Positions 24,807-32,896 of a DNA stretch of 33,083 bases are shown in pieces. A program made the translations under genes and the position numbers. Positions within the stretch are counted from its first letter, which is position 1. The number at the start of each line of letters is the position of its first letter. This stretch comes from an uncultured Candidatus Poseidoniales archaeon (lineage in GTDB: Archaea; Thermoplasmatota; Poseidoniia; Poseidoniales; Thalassarchaeaceae). The stretch covers positions 1 through 33,083 of the forward strand of contig CACOAW010000013.1 in NCBI GenBank assembly GCA_902625325.1, in the 5' to 3' direction. Under the pieces are notes generated by a model. It was not told the origin of the DNA, searched no databases, and saw nothing but the letters and a program-made list of their open reading frames with translations.

Positions 24807-25766
24807 CTAAAATAATCCGTCTAGGAAACCACCGAGATAGATCATGTAGAATAGGTAAGTTGTGATCATCATAGTTCCAATATTTTTGGTGAATTCCTTT
24901 CCAGATATGAGCATCCATACTACGAATCCCGATGTTGCCATTACCACTAAAATGTCTCTCTGAAACTCTACATCGACAGTAATCCCACTCCCAACAATAC
25001 TCGCTATCCCAATTATCCCCATGATGTTCATAACATTGGAACCTAGTACGTTACCTACGGCAACCCCTCCTTGCCCCCTTATCCCAGCTACTAGCGTAAC
25101 AGCAAGTTCAGGCAACGAGGTCCCCAGTGCTACCACGGTCAGACCAATAACGGCCTCCGAGACCCCGAAGGTCTCAGCAATACCAGTTGATCCAATTACA
25201 AGTAATTCAGCACCATACCATATCATCCCACCACCAATGACACAGAAAGGGATAGCAAGTGACATTTTGTTTGGTAGCCACGAGTCTTCGAACTCATACT
25301 CATCTTCCGCCGATATTGCAACTGTGTAGGTGTAGTAGTAGTAAACTATCAGACATGTCAACATTACTACGCCACCCAGAAGGGGAACTTCTCCAAAATA
25401 AACGAATATTGCCATGAATAGAGTGGCTACCACTACTGCCATCGCATCCCTTTTTACCCCTTTTTCTACGTCAGATTTTGCCCCTAAGACGGCTGCCGCT
25501 CCCAAGACCAACATCACGTTTGCGACGTTAGAACCTAGGACTCCTCCAACTGCAATGTTTGGTACCCCGCTATCTATAGCCTCAATCGCAACAGCCAGTT
25601 CGGGTAGTGATGTTCCAATTGCTACGACTGTGAATCCCACTACAAGGGGGGATATGCTTAGTATCTGGGATATCCTAGTAGCTCCTTGAACAAGAGCCTC
25701 CCCTCCGAACATTAGCAAAGCAAAACCGATCAGGACGAAAGCAACGTCAACAACGGTCCCATCCAT
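24807..25766 (-). CDS. Na+/Ca2+ exchanger family antiporter
   Basis: A 319-residue CaCA-family transporter of the bacterial/archaeal YrbG type. Both ion-binding alpha repeats are intact: VVGFTVVAIGTSLPELAVAI followed by GVLGSNVANVMLVLG in the first half, and VIGLTVVALGTSLPELAVTL followed by NVLGSNVMNIMGIIG in the second. About ten membrane helices are predicted. It exchanges Na+ for Ca2+ (or K+/H+ variants). The ATG at 25766 is preceded by an AGTAAATTG stretch centred about 26 bases upstream that could be a weak TATA box. It heads a leftward run with the MocA-like gene. Confidence 0.93.
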   Translation of the reverse strand: MDGTVVDVAFVLIGFALLMFGGEALVQGATRISQILSISPLVVGFTVVAIGTSLPELAVAIEAIDSGVPNIAVGGVLGSNVANVMLVLGAAAVLGAKSDVEKGVKRDAMAVVVATLFMAIFVYFGEVPLLGGVVMLTCLIVYYYYTYTVAISAEDEYEFEDSWLPNKMSLAIPFCVIGGGMIWYGAELLVIGSTGIAETFGVSEAVIGLTVVALGTSLPELAVTLVAGIRGQGGVAVGNVLGSNVMNIMGIIGIASIVGSGITVDVEFQRDILVVMATSGFVVWMLISGKEFTKNIGTMMITTYLFYMIYLGGFLDGLF

Positions 25767-25821
25767 ATTCTAGTCCCGAGACATTTCACAATTTACTCTT
25801 TTCCAGACATTTTGTTAGATT

Positions 25822-28686
25822 TCATTTTGGACATGCTCTCTCGATATGCCTGGAAACCACCTCGACACTTGGTATAGTGTGGTCCTCAAGTGTTGGTGAG
25901 AAAGGGACAGGAGTATCCAATGCTCCTATAACTACGGGGGGGGTTTCCAACCTCCAGAACGACTCTTCGATAATTCTGCTCGAGACTGTATGGCCAAAAC
26001 CACCAGTCCACTGGGACTCTTGCAGAACGATCAGTCTGCCAGTCTTGAGAACCGAGTTGATACATGTCCCGGAGTCTAAGGGAAAGAGAGTTCTCAAATC
26101 CACAACTTCGACTTCAATCCCCCTATTCGACACATTCTCTGCTGCATCAAGAGCAACATGTACCATGGCACCCCAGGTGACAATTGTGAGATCAGCGCCT
26201 CCCCTGACTATTCTTGCCTTGCCAATCGAACTATCTCCATTTTCTAGCCTATTCATTACAGCCTCTGTATCAACTATTTGATTGATAGATTTGCCCCAGC
26301 CAGTTATGCCCCCTCTAAGTCCGTACAGCCCAATATGCTCGAGATAGACAACAGGATCTGGCAGATGGTGTGACTCAATAAGCAGGTCATAAGCATCCTG
26401 CGGATTACTTGGAGTCACGATGATCAATCCAGGATCATTTGTAAGCCATGATTCAATCATGTTAGCGTGAAATGGCCCACTCCTAGTCTTCGCTCCTAGG
26501 GGAATTCGCACTGTCATAGGTACCTCTGCGCCCCATCTCCATCTCAATTGGGCCGCATTGTTGACTAGAGGGTTCATTGCTAGTGCTGCAAACCCCCCGA
26601 ACTGTATCTCTGCAAGTGGCCTCATCCCTCCCAGGGCTGCACCTGTCGCTGAGTGGATAATTATGGCCTCGGATAATGGCATATCGAGAAGTTTTGATTG
26701 GTGACCCTTAGCCTTGAGTCCCAAATTCATTCCGAATGCACCTGCTACTTCCATATCCTCGCCCATGAACACCATTTGATCGCCGAATTGGTCTGCAAGT
26801 GCTGCCATACCATTCTGAATTGCTCTACTGTAACTCCAAGAATTGGGGGCATCGGAGAACTCTATTGAGAGGCCCCCAGAATATATACTGGTACTCGAAA
26901 CAGTTCCTGACCCGTCAATCCTCCGTAGTTGCTTCTCGTGACTCGGTGCGTCCGAGATTGATGTAACTCCTTTGACAACCGAATTTCCCTCCGGCCACTC
27001 CATTTTTTCCAATTCTCTCCTGGCTAACTCCACTTTGCCTTCTTCTTCCATCTGAATGCGGTTGAGTTTTTGTTCTCCCACCCCGAGTTTTATCAATAAC
27101 TCCCTATGGTTTGGGAGCGGATCTTTCTCGGACCAGTATCGCAGTAACTCCCTGTCAACATAACCTGGGGGGTTGCCGCTTGATGCTCCAAGATACAAGT
27201 CATCATGGTGATGAGCGTGCCCACAACCTCTCATTGTTTCCACGTGGATCAGCGTTGCTCCGCATCCATCCTTGGCGAACTCCTTGGCAACTGCAGTAGA
27301 TGCGTAGAATAGCGCTGGATCAGATCCATCAATAGTCCAGGCGGGGATTCCCATTGCATGCCCCTTGTCACCGAATGTCTCTGCTCCTGATTGAGCAGAA
27401 TTGACTGTATCAAGTGCTATCTGATTATTCTGAATCATGAAGCAAATTGGCAAACCACGAACTCCAGCGAAATTCATTGCCTCCCAGAACTCTCCGCTAC
27501 TGCTACAACCCTCTCCTACAGGGGCTAAGTGAAATCTACTAACTCCCAGCCTACTTGCAGCCAGTGCCACTCCCGTAGTCGTTGCACTTGCAATAGGCAA
27601 TGGTGCGGTAGGAGGCAGGATCCCTTTCTCCCAGTTCCCAATATGCAGGTCTCTACCGCCGCTTCCTTGAATTCCACCGTCCATGTAGGACTCTGCCTTT
27701 CCCATTTGGGCAGAAAAGACCTCGATCGGGGTCTGTCCCATTGCAAGTGCCAGGCCCATATCTCTGATCATTGGGGCTACAATGTCTGCGTTGTGACGGT
27801 TTTCTTCCGGCAGATCAACTGCACGCGTCATAGCTGTTGCACAAGCCACTACTCCTTCCTGCCAGGTTGATCTGAAACCCTTTCCACCAAAACTACCTCC
27901 ATCTGGGGTGGGCAAACCATTGGTAAAGAGGTCCTTCAACTCCTCATCCACTAATCTAGTCTGAATCATTCGCCTCTGCCATTCGATTCTATTTTCCACA
28001 GTAATCGAAGCATAATGTGCAATTCTTCTCAAGCAAAGTGTCAGATCAATTAGTAGTCTGTCCAACCTCCTCTTTAGGAATACTTCACCCTGCCTCATCG
28101 GTATGATTTCTGATTTCACAAGCCCAGATAGATCGGGCTCTAACGTCCTTTCCAGATATCTTTCCTCGACAACTCTAATGAATCCCTGAGAGAATTCATG
28201 AAACTCTTCCCCCGTCATTCTCTCTTTACATTTCATTGAATCCCAACATTCTGAAACAGAATTTAGATGTCCATCGTGTCTCTCAGCTACAAATTCTAGC
28301 AAACTTTTCTTGGCTCTTTTTGACTTCAGCTTTGATGGAAAAGTCAATGCATTTTCAGGAATCCACCCTATGCCCCAAATTTTCGGTATATTAGACCGCA
28401 GTTCCTCATTTTCATCTTCATTAACGGCTGCGATGGAATCTCCAATAGCCCCCTCATTCCTTCTCCGAGCCTCTTCTTCTAGAGCTGCCCAATCCCCATG
28501 ATTCCTTTCCCAAATTTCGACGTTTCGTAGTCTGCCCTTCCCTGAGGCAGACCTATCGAGGGTCGTTCGAACCCTTTTTCCGCATCCCGTACATTTACGA
28601 TCCAATTTGTTTGACTTGTGTGACCTAGTCTTCCAGGTTTGGTGAAGTTGGCATTCTGGACACTTCCAAACTCCTCTCCTCGCCAT
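25822..28686 (-). CDS. Fused E1 alpha-beta 2-oxoacid dehydrogenase with N-terminal zinc ribbon
   Basis: A 954-residue protein. Residues 9-35 are a zinc ribbon (Cys9, Cys12, Cys32, Cys35); residues about 36-240 are a charged helical region I do not recognise. The E1 alpha domain follows (about 240-540): MIQTRLVDEELKDLF, RDMGLALAMGQ, and the thiamine-diphosphate site GEGCSSSGEFWEAMNFA at about 391-407 ending in IQNN. The usual GDG is GEG here. The E1 beta domain (about 615-954) has MGEDMEVAGAFG, the GPFHANMIESW His and VVDLRTLFPLD. Best fit is branched-chain 2-oxoacid dehydrogenase E1; no E2 or E3 is nearby. The frame extends to a TTG at 28740, but the ATG at 28686 opens directly into the zinc ribbon and is preferred. 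Confidence 0.88.
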   Translation of the reverse strand: MARRGVWKCPECQLHQTWKTRSHKSNKLDRKCTGCGKRVRTTLDRSASGKGRLRNVEIWERNHGDWAALEEEARRRNEGAIGDSIAAVNEDENEELRSNIPKIWGIGWIPENALTFPSKLKSKRAKKSLLEFVAERHDGHLNSVSECWDSMKCKERMTGEEFHEFSQGFIRVVEERYLERTLEPDLSGLVKSEIIPMRQGEVFLKRRLDRLLIDLTLCLRRIAHYASITVENRIEWQRRMIQTRLVDEELKDLFTNGLPTPDGGSFGGKGFRSTWQEGVVACATAMTRAVDLPEENRHNADIVAPMIRDMGLALAMGQTPIEVFSAQMGKAESYMDGGIQGSGGRDLHIGNWEKGILPPTAPLPIASATTTGVALAASRLGVSRFHLAPVGEGCSSSGEFWEAMNFAGVRGLPICFMIQNNQIALDTVNSAQSGAETFGDKGHAMGIPAWTIDGSDPALFYASTAVAKEFAKDGCGATLIHVETMRGCGHAHHHDDLYLGASSGNPPGYVDRELLRYWSEKDPLPNHRELLIKLGVGEQKLNRIQMEEEGKVELARRELEKMEWPEGNSVVKGVTSISDAPSHEKQLRRIDGSGTVSSTSIYSGGLSIEFSDAPNSWSYSRAIQNGMAALADQFGDQMVFMGEDMEVAGAFGMNLGLKAKGHQSKLLDMPLSEAIIIHSATGAALGGMRPLAEIQFGGFAALAMNPLVNNAAQLRWRWGAEVPMTVRIPLGAKTRSGPFHANMIESWLTNDPGLIIVTPSNPQDAYDLLIESHHLPDPVVYLEHIGLYGLRGGITGWGKSINQIVDTEAVMNRLENGDSSIGKARIVRGGADLTIVTWGAMVHVALDAAENVSNRGIEVEVVDLRTLFPLDSGTCINSVLKTGRLIVLQESQWTGGFGHTVSSRIIEESFWRLETPPVVIGALDTPVPFSPTLEDHTIPSVEVVSRHIERACPK

Positions 28687-28745
28687 ATTGTTTTGAGTTA
28701 CGAATGAGCCTAGTACAACAATATTGGCCTGGATTTTCAAACTTT

Positions 28746-28770
28746 ACCACAATTATTGATATTATGTGGT
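28746..28770. repeat. Inverted repeat ACCACA / TGTGGT
   Basis: Six-base arms at 28746-28751 and 28765-28770 separated by 13 AT-only or nearly AT-only bases. The same ACCACA word recurs in both copies of the 47-base repeat, suggesting a protein-binding site rather than an RNA hairpin. No function is demonstrable from the sequence. Confidence 0.4.
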
Positions 28771-28793
28771 TTTAGATTATTATAAATTGAATT

Positions 28794-28840
28794 ATTACCA
28801 TTATTAAAAAGGATACTGTATATATTTTTACCACATATAT
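28794..28840. repeat. 47-base direct repeat, copy 1
   Basis: Aligned without gaps to 28874-28920, 36 of 47 bases agree. Fully conserved cores are ATTACCAT at the left end, GGATACTGT in the middle and ACCACAT near the right end. Read leftward it offers a TATA-like stretch and a CCTTTTTA run. Confidence 0.65.
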
Positions 28841-28873
28841 TGAAAAAAATAAAATAAAACATATTTATCTATA

Positions 28874-28920
28874 ATTACCATAATAAAAAGGGATACTGTG
28901 ATAATATATACCACATTAAT
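28874..28920. repeat. 47-base direct repeat, copy 2
   Basis: Second copy, starting exactly 80 bases after the first. Its last five bases enter the stop codon and final codon of the MoeB-like gene, so it is close to the transcript end of that gene. Read leftward it contains CCCTTTTTATT, which could act as a T-rich archaeal terminator. Confidence 0.65.
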
Positions 28921-30025
28921 ATTTGACTACGGTAGAATCTACCTCATCCGACCAGGCGTTAATCCCTCCCAATAGGTTGTAGATTATGCCGCCGCACAAT
29001 CCGGAATCCACGATGAACCTGGCTACGGCATCAGACCTCTGTCCACTTCGACAATAGACTACAATATCGCCTTGCGAGGGCAACTCTTCCAATCTGGAAG
29101 GTATTTCTAGATGCATTATTCTAGAATCAGTGCCCACAATTGACGAGATTTGTTCTTCTTGGGACCTTCTAACATCTAGGAGGAATGGGGTCCAACCATT
29201 ATTTCTTCTTTCGGCGAATTCCTTAGCAGTTATCTCAGAAAACCCCTTCTCTTGCTTTTTTGGGAGAGATGTTACCTTTTCTCGCTCGGTGTTCAAGGAA
29301 AACTCAAGTTTCCTGAAATCCATGGTCAAGGCATCGATTACTAGCAACTCTCCTGACAGACAGTTTCCAATACCAAGAATGATTTTGATTGCCTCGGTAG
29401 CTTGGATGGTTCCGACAATTCCGGGGAGAATTCCGAGAACTCCTGCCTCCGAGCAATTAGGCGCTAATTCTGGTGGTGGAGGCGATGGAAACAAATCCCG
29501 GTAGTTGGGGCCGTCTTTGAAATTAAATGATGAAACCTGCCCCTCAAATCTGTGAATACTACCAAAAATCCACGGTTTACCCAGAATCTCACATGAGTCA
29601 CCAATCAGATATCGTGACTCGAAATTATCTGTACCATCAATGACTACGTCATATTTGGAAATTATCTGAATCGAATTTTCACTAGTTAGTTTCTCTTCAA
29701 TTTCCTCTATTAGTACATCTGGATTTAATTCAGAGATCCGATACGATGCAGACTTAACTTTCGCACTCCCGATAGAAGAAGTACTGTGAATTATCTGCCT
29801 CTGCAAATTCGATGAACTTACATTATCATTGTCAACAATCCCGATTCTGCCCACTCCAGCAGCGGCCAAATACATCAATGCTGGAGATCCGAGACCCCCT
29901 GCTCCTACAACGAGAACTGATGATTTCAGCAATTTCTCCTGTCCCTCAGAACCAACATCCGGAAGGACCAGGTGCCGGGCATATCTCTCTCTCTGCTCCG
30001 GACTGAGATGGCGCGACATTGTCAT
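28916..30025 (-). CDS. moeB: MoeB/ThiF/Uba4-like E1 enzyme with C-terminal rhodanese domain
   Basis: A 369-residue protein (from Met at 30025). The adenylation domain has LVVGAGGLGSPALMYLAAAG, IVDNDNVSSSNLQRQ, VVIDGTDNFESRY and the catalytic Cys191 in APNCSEAGVLG. The rhodanese domain occupies about 265-360 with active Cys325 in VYCRSGQRS and a DVR motif. Such E1-like proteins adenylate the C-terminal Gly of MoaD/ThiS/SAMP-type proteins and transfer sulfur for molybdopterin, thiamine or tRNA thiolation. The two CxxC pairs of the usual structural zinc are missing (YRDLFPS where YRCLFP is usual). An upstream ATG at 30082 lies within trxB and would add 19 residues before the normal family start. 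Confidence 0.88.
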   Translation of the reverse strand: MTMSRHLSPEQRERYARHLVLPDVGSEGQEKLLKSSVLVVGAGGLGSPALMYLAAAGVGRIGIVDNDNVSSSNLQRQIIHSTSSIGSAKVKSASYRISELNPDVLIEEIEEKLTSENSIQIISKYDVVIDGTDNFESRYLIGDSCEILGKPWIFGSIHRFEGQVSSFNFKDGPNYRDLFPSPPPPELAPNCSEAGVLGILPGIVGTIQATEAIKIILGIGNCLSGELLVIDALTMDFRKLEFSLNTEREKVTSLPKKQEKGFSEITAKEFAERRNNGWTPFLLDVRRSQEEQISSIVGTDSRIMHLEIPSRLEELPSQGDIVVYCRSGQRSDAVARFIVDSGLCGGIIYNLLGGINAWSDEVDSTVVKY

Positions 30026-30060
30026 CGTGAATGGGAGTCCAATCAAGGTACCTTCGGTCC

Positions 30061-30990
30061 TCAATTCTGCTCTTCCAACCATTTTTCTGCATCAATCGCA
30101 GCTTGACACCCCATGCCAGCAGCTGTAATTGCTTGACGATACCTCTTGTCGACGACATCCCCTGCAGCAAAAACTCCAGGAACCTCAGTCATTGTATTCT
30201 CCTTGTGGACTATGTATCCCTCGGAGTCAGTCTCAATCTGTTCTTCGAGGAATTCAGTAATTGGTTTGTGACCTATGGCGATGAATGCACCAGCGCAACT
30301 AATCTCCTCCTCCGATCCATCTCGTGGATCCTCCAGTAACGCTCCAGTAAGACCTCGTTCGCCTGCAATCCATTTTTTCACTTGCCTAAATGTCTTGATT
30401 TCAATTTTAGGATGCTTCTCTGCTCTTTCATACATGACCTTTGAAGCCTTGAAAACATCTCTCCGGTGGATGACAGTAACCTTACTCGCAAACCTAGTCA
30501 GGAAAGTAGCCTCTTCCATCGCTGAATCTCCTCCTCCAACAACAATGATCTCCTCATCTCGGAAGAAAGCTCCATCACATGTGGCACATGTGGAAATCCC
30601 ACGTCCTTTCTGCTCCTCCTCACCCTCTGCTCCTAGCCAAATTGCTTCCGCACCCGTGCAAATAATCAGTGAATGAGCCCTGAACTCCTCTCCTTCGACC
30701 CAGACTCGAAAGGGCCGATCGGAAAGATCGACCCTTTCGACGTTCTTGTCATGAACCTCCAAACCGAATCTTTCGGCTTGCTCTCTCATATCGATCATCA
30801 TTTCGGGCCCGCCTATTCCCTTGGGGTATCCGGGGAAATTCTCAACATCTGATGTTAGCATTAGTTGACCCCCGGACATGTAACCTGCGAACATCAATGG
30901 ATTCAGCAGGGCTCTAGCCGTGTATAGGCCTGCAGTGTATCCCGCAGGGCCAGAACCAACAATTATTACACTTCTGACATCCTCTCCCAT
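30061..30990 (-). CDS. trxB: Thioredoxin reductase
   Basis: A 309-residue low-molecular-weight flavoprotein. FAD motif VGSGPAGYTAGLYTAR at about 11-26, redox pair Cys135/Cys138 (CATC), NAD(P)H motif VGGGDSAMEEA near 150, and the C-terminal FAD motif GVFAAGDV. It reduces thioredoxin at the expense of NADPH or, in some archaea, another donor; the HRRD sequence after the second Rossmann motif suggests NADPH-type recognition. It is divergent from the GYD gene (111-base gap) and probably co-transcribed with the MoeB-like gene downstream, which could use a thiol reductant. Confidence 0.96.
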   Translation of the reverse strand: MGEDVRSVIIVGSGPAGYTAGLYTARALLNPLMFAGYMSGGQLMLTSDVENFPGYPKGIGGPEMMIDMREQAERFGLEVHDKNVERVDLSDRPFRVWVEGEEFRAHSLIICTGAEAIWLGAEGEEEQKGRGISTCATCDGAFFRDEEIIVVGGGDSAMEEATFLTRFASKVTVIHRRDVFKASKVMYERAEKHPKIEIKTFRQVKKWIAGERGLTGALLEDPRDGSEEEISCAGAFIAIGHKPITEFLEEQIETDSEGYIVHKENTMTEVPGVFAAGDVVDKRYRQAITAAGMGCQAAIDAEKWLEEQN

Positions 30991-31072
30991 AATGGACCGA
31001 GGCGTAAGGCATCCTTTGAATCTTGACAGTCAGAAATCCCACTAGGTTTAGATAAAACAGAGAAAGAAATTG

Positions 31073-31079
31073 TAATATA
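31073..31079 (+). promoter_or_regulatory. TATA box for the GYD gene, leaderless
   Basis: TAATATA centred about 26 bases before the ATG at 31102, in a stretch otherwise without a Shine-Dalgarno sequence. The spacing implies transcription begins at the start codon. A second AT-rich stretch (TTTAGATAAAA, about 31047-31057) lies further upstream and could be an upstream element or serve the divergent trxB gene. Confidence 0.45.
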
Positions 31080-31101
31080 GCAACCACAAAGCGGTAACTA
31101 C

Positions 31102-31422
31102 ATGCCAAAATACATGTATTCTGGAAACTACACTAAGAAGGGTGCCGCTGGCCTACTAAAAGACGGGGGCAAGGCAAGGAAAGAAGAAGCGATGAGGATA
31201 GTTGAAGCTATGGGAGGGTCACTAGAGGCCTATTACTGGTCGTTCGGCGAGATGGATTTCATGATGATTGCTGATGTCCCCCAGGCAATGGCCGTGAAGT
31301 TCTCTCTCCACGTCGGAGCATCTGGAGTCTTCAATGGAAAGCTGACACCTCTAATCACCGTAGAGGATATGGACGAAGCCACTTCGACTGAATTGCCTTC
31401 TATGAGCCTTCCCGGCGAGTGA
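31102..31422 (+). CDS. GYD domain protein
   Basis: A 106-residue GYD-domain protein (PF08734): YMYSGNYTKKGAAGLLKDGG at the start, the central GGSLEAYYWSFGEMDFMMI with its GxxD-like turn, and a final LTPLITVEDMDEA. This is a small alpha-beta dimeric fold of unknown biochemical function, related in shape to ferredoxin-like ligand-binding domains. It is the only rightward gene in the right-hand two thirds of the window, divergent from trxB and convergent with ribH (9-base gap). Confidence 0.85.
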   Translation: MPKYMYSGNYTKKGAAGLLKDGGKARKEEAMRIVEAMGGSLEAYYWSFGEMDFMMIADVPQAMAVKFSLHVGASGVFNGKLTPLITVEDMDEATSTELPSMSLPGE

Positions 31423-31431
31423 AACCTTTTC

Positions 31432-31827
31432 TCACTCAGACATTGCTGCTACTGCGCCAACCGCTGATCTGGCATGAGGCTCAAGTCGTGGCTCGATATG
31501 CTCCGGCTCCGCCCCTGGACCTATGATTCCCAACCCTATTGGCTTGTTATGCTTGATTTGAAGTTCGATCACGGACTTAGTGACCGACTGCCCAATAACT
31601 AGGCCATGGTCAGTCTCCCCCCTCTCAATAATTCCCAACACTACTGCTCCTTGTACTTCGGTTTTCTGGAGCATCCTATCTATTGCCAGGGGCGCTTCCA
31701 TCGATCCAGGTACCCAAACGACTTCAGAAACTTCCCAATTTTTCGAACAAGCCTCATCAATAGCATATTTCAGCATCTTCTCAACTTGTTCCCTGTGGAA
31801 AGACCCGCAGACAATACCTAGATTCAA
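31432..31827 (-). CDS. ribH: 6,7-dimethyl-8-ribityllumazine synthase
   Basis: A 131-residue RibH, which joins 5-amino-6-ribitylaminouracil and dihydroxybutanone phosphate to form lumazine. Key segments are VVWVPGSMEAPLAIDRML (substrate loop), IERGETDHGLVIGQSVTKSV and the C-terminal GPGAEPEHIEPRLEPHA, all in the archaeal-type form. Its ATG overlaps the riboflavin synthase stop as ATGA, so the two are translated together. It is the last gene of the flavin cluster. Confidence 0.95.
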   Translation of the reverse strand: MNLGIVCGSFHREQVEKMLKYAIDEACSKNWEVSEVVWVPGSMEAPLAIDRMLQKTEVQGAVVLGIIERGETDHGLVIGQSVTKSVIELQIKHNKPIGLGIIGPGAEPEHIEPRLEPHARSAVGAVAAMSE

Positions 31828-32426
31828 GATTCAACACCCATCCTCATCATTGCCTCTACCACTGCCTGTGTCCTAGAGTCTATCTCTATGTTCACCAAAT
31901 CTCCCTCAGATTTATCACCAATGCTCGTTATCCTGAGCGTCTCAGGGATTATGTGTAGGAAGAACCCACCTTCATCGCATTTTCCTACCGTCAGAGACAT
32001 CCCATCAACTGCGATGTAACCCTTCTCTAGAACGAATTGGTCACACCCATCTGGAATGGAGATTAGGAAATCAACTCCATCCCCTGCCTCTTCTCTTTTC
32101 AAAATCTCTGCTGTACCCATAATATGTCCTGAGAGGATGTGGCCGCCCAACTCATCTCCAAAACGTAGCGATCTTTCCACATTTAGCAAGTCTCCAACCC
32201 GCCTTTTGGAAAGCGTAGTTCTGCTCAATGTCTCAGAAATCGCATCAAATGAGACTATCCCGTTATCTAAACTGACCACCGTCATACAAACCCCGTCTAA
32301 AGACACGCTTGCACCTATTTCCAGACCAATATCGAATCCGTTTAGATCCACAGAAAATGTACGTACTGAATCGTCACCACTAATTCCCACTATGGGAGCA
32401 GTTCCTGCTACAATACCGGTAAACAT
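31824..32426 (-). CDS. ribE: Riboflavin synthase, bacterial two-domain (alpha subunit) type
   Basis: A 200-residue riboflavin synthase that dismutates two lumazines to riboflavin. It begins MFTGIV and contains two lumazine-binding repeats: GASVSLDGVCMTVVS with DELGGHILSGHIMGTA, and KGYIAVDGMSLTVGK with the FFLHIIPETL block. This is the trimeric bacterial and eukaryotic type; many archaea instead use an unrelated RibC of the lumazine-synthase fold. One base separates it from the ribL stop. Confidence 0.95.
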   Translation of the reverse strand: MFTGIVAGTAPIVGISGDDSVRTFSVDLNGFDIGLEIGASVSLDGVCMTVVSLDNGIVSFDAISETLSRTTLSKRRVGDLLNVERSLRFGDELGGHILSGHIMGTAEILKREEAGDGVDFLISIPDGCDQFVLEKGYIAVDGMSLTVGKCDEGGFFLHIIPETLRITSIGDKSEGDLVNIEIDSRTQAVVEAMMRMGVES

Positions 32427-32427
32427 C

Positions 32428-32871
32428 CTAATCTTCCTCGTAAGGTCCGCCCTCTGTTCCGGGCCACAAATCCAGGATTCTTGCGATAATCTTCCTAGTC
32501 CCGTCCAAATCGTCAGATAGTCCTTTTACCCGTGTCACTTCTACGTGTTCGAAACCATGTTGATCCAATCCTTCCCTTATTGCATCGATAGAGTGCTTCT
32601 GGTCATACCCTAGTGCGATTAAATCCGGATCTATCTGCTTGAGAATCTCGAAAATAGGAACCCCAGGGGGGTTTCCAATTATTGCCTTGTCCACCGGTTT
32701 CAGGCCTTCTACCATCCTCCTCCTCAAGTCCTCGTGCTTCTGTTTTCTCACCGTTTCATCATGTGCGATTACGACAACTAGCTCCTCTCCAAGCGATTTC
32801 GCTTGCTCTACATAGTGCAGATGGCCTGCATGCAGTAAATCGAAGATACCAACTGCCATCACCCTAGTCAT
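32428..32871 (-). CDS. ribL: FAD synthetase, archaeal RibL type
   Basis: A 147-residue cytidylyltransferase-like protein. The nucleotide motif is GIFDLLHAGHLHYVEQAK (HxGH) near the start; later come LRRRMVEGLKPVDKAIIGN and the DLIALGYDQKH strand. Archaeal RibL adenylates FMN to FAD, with no link to bacterial RibF. The frame is open up to 32910, inside the preceding gene, but an AGGAGG at 32879-32884 sits 7 bases before the ATG at 32871 (4 before the ATG at 32874), which fixes the start here. Glycerol-3-phosphate cytidylyltransferase is the main alternative; the rib neighbours settle it. Confidence 0.9.
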   Translation of the reverse strand: MTRVMAVGIFDLLHAGHLHYVEQAKSLGEELVVVIAHDETVRKQKHEDLRRRMVEGLKPVDKAIIGNPPGVPIFEILKQIDPDLIALGYDQKHSIDAIREGLDQHGFEHVEVTRVKGLSDDLDGTRKIIARILDLWPGTEGGPYEED

Positions 32872-32896
32872 CATACATCCTCCTCTGATGCCTCGC

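Larger units (their letters stand above)
28687..28915. other. AT-rich intergenic island upstream of the E1 fusion gene
   Basis: A 229-base gap, the longest in the window, made almost entirely of A and T between about 28741 and 28915, unlike all flanking DNA. It contains no gene. It holds two copies of a 47-base repeat, ACCACAT words in both orientations (28746, 28764, 28830, 28910) and several leftward TATA-like runs (about 28780-28788, 28815-28829 and 28900-28909). It follows the stop of the MoeB-like gene and precedes the E1 start, so it likely serves as termination region plus promoter. Confidence 0.7.

Noticed and set aside
28687-28740. Upstream extension of the E1 fusion to a TTG at 28740
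   Set aside because: It adds 18 residues in front of a zinc ribbon that begins right after the ATG at 28686; TTG has no supporting ribosome site.
28794-28920. CRISPR array
   Set aside because: Only two imperfect copies, AT-rich throughout, no unique spacers and no cas genes nearby.
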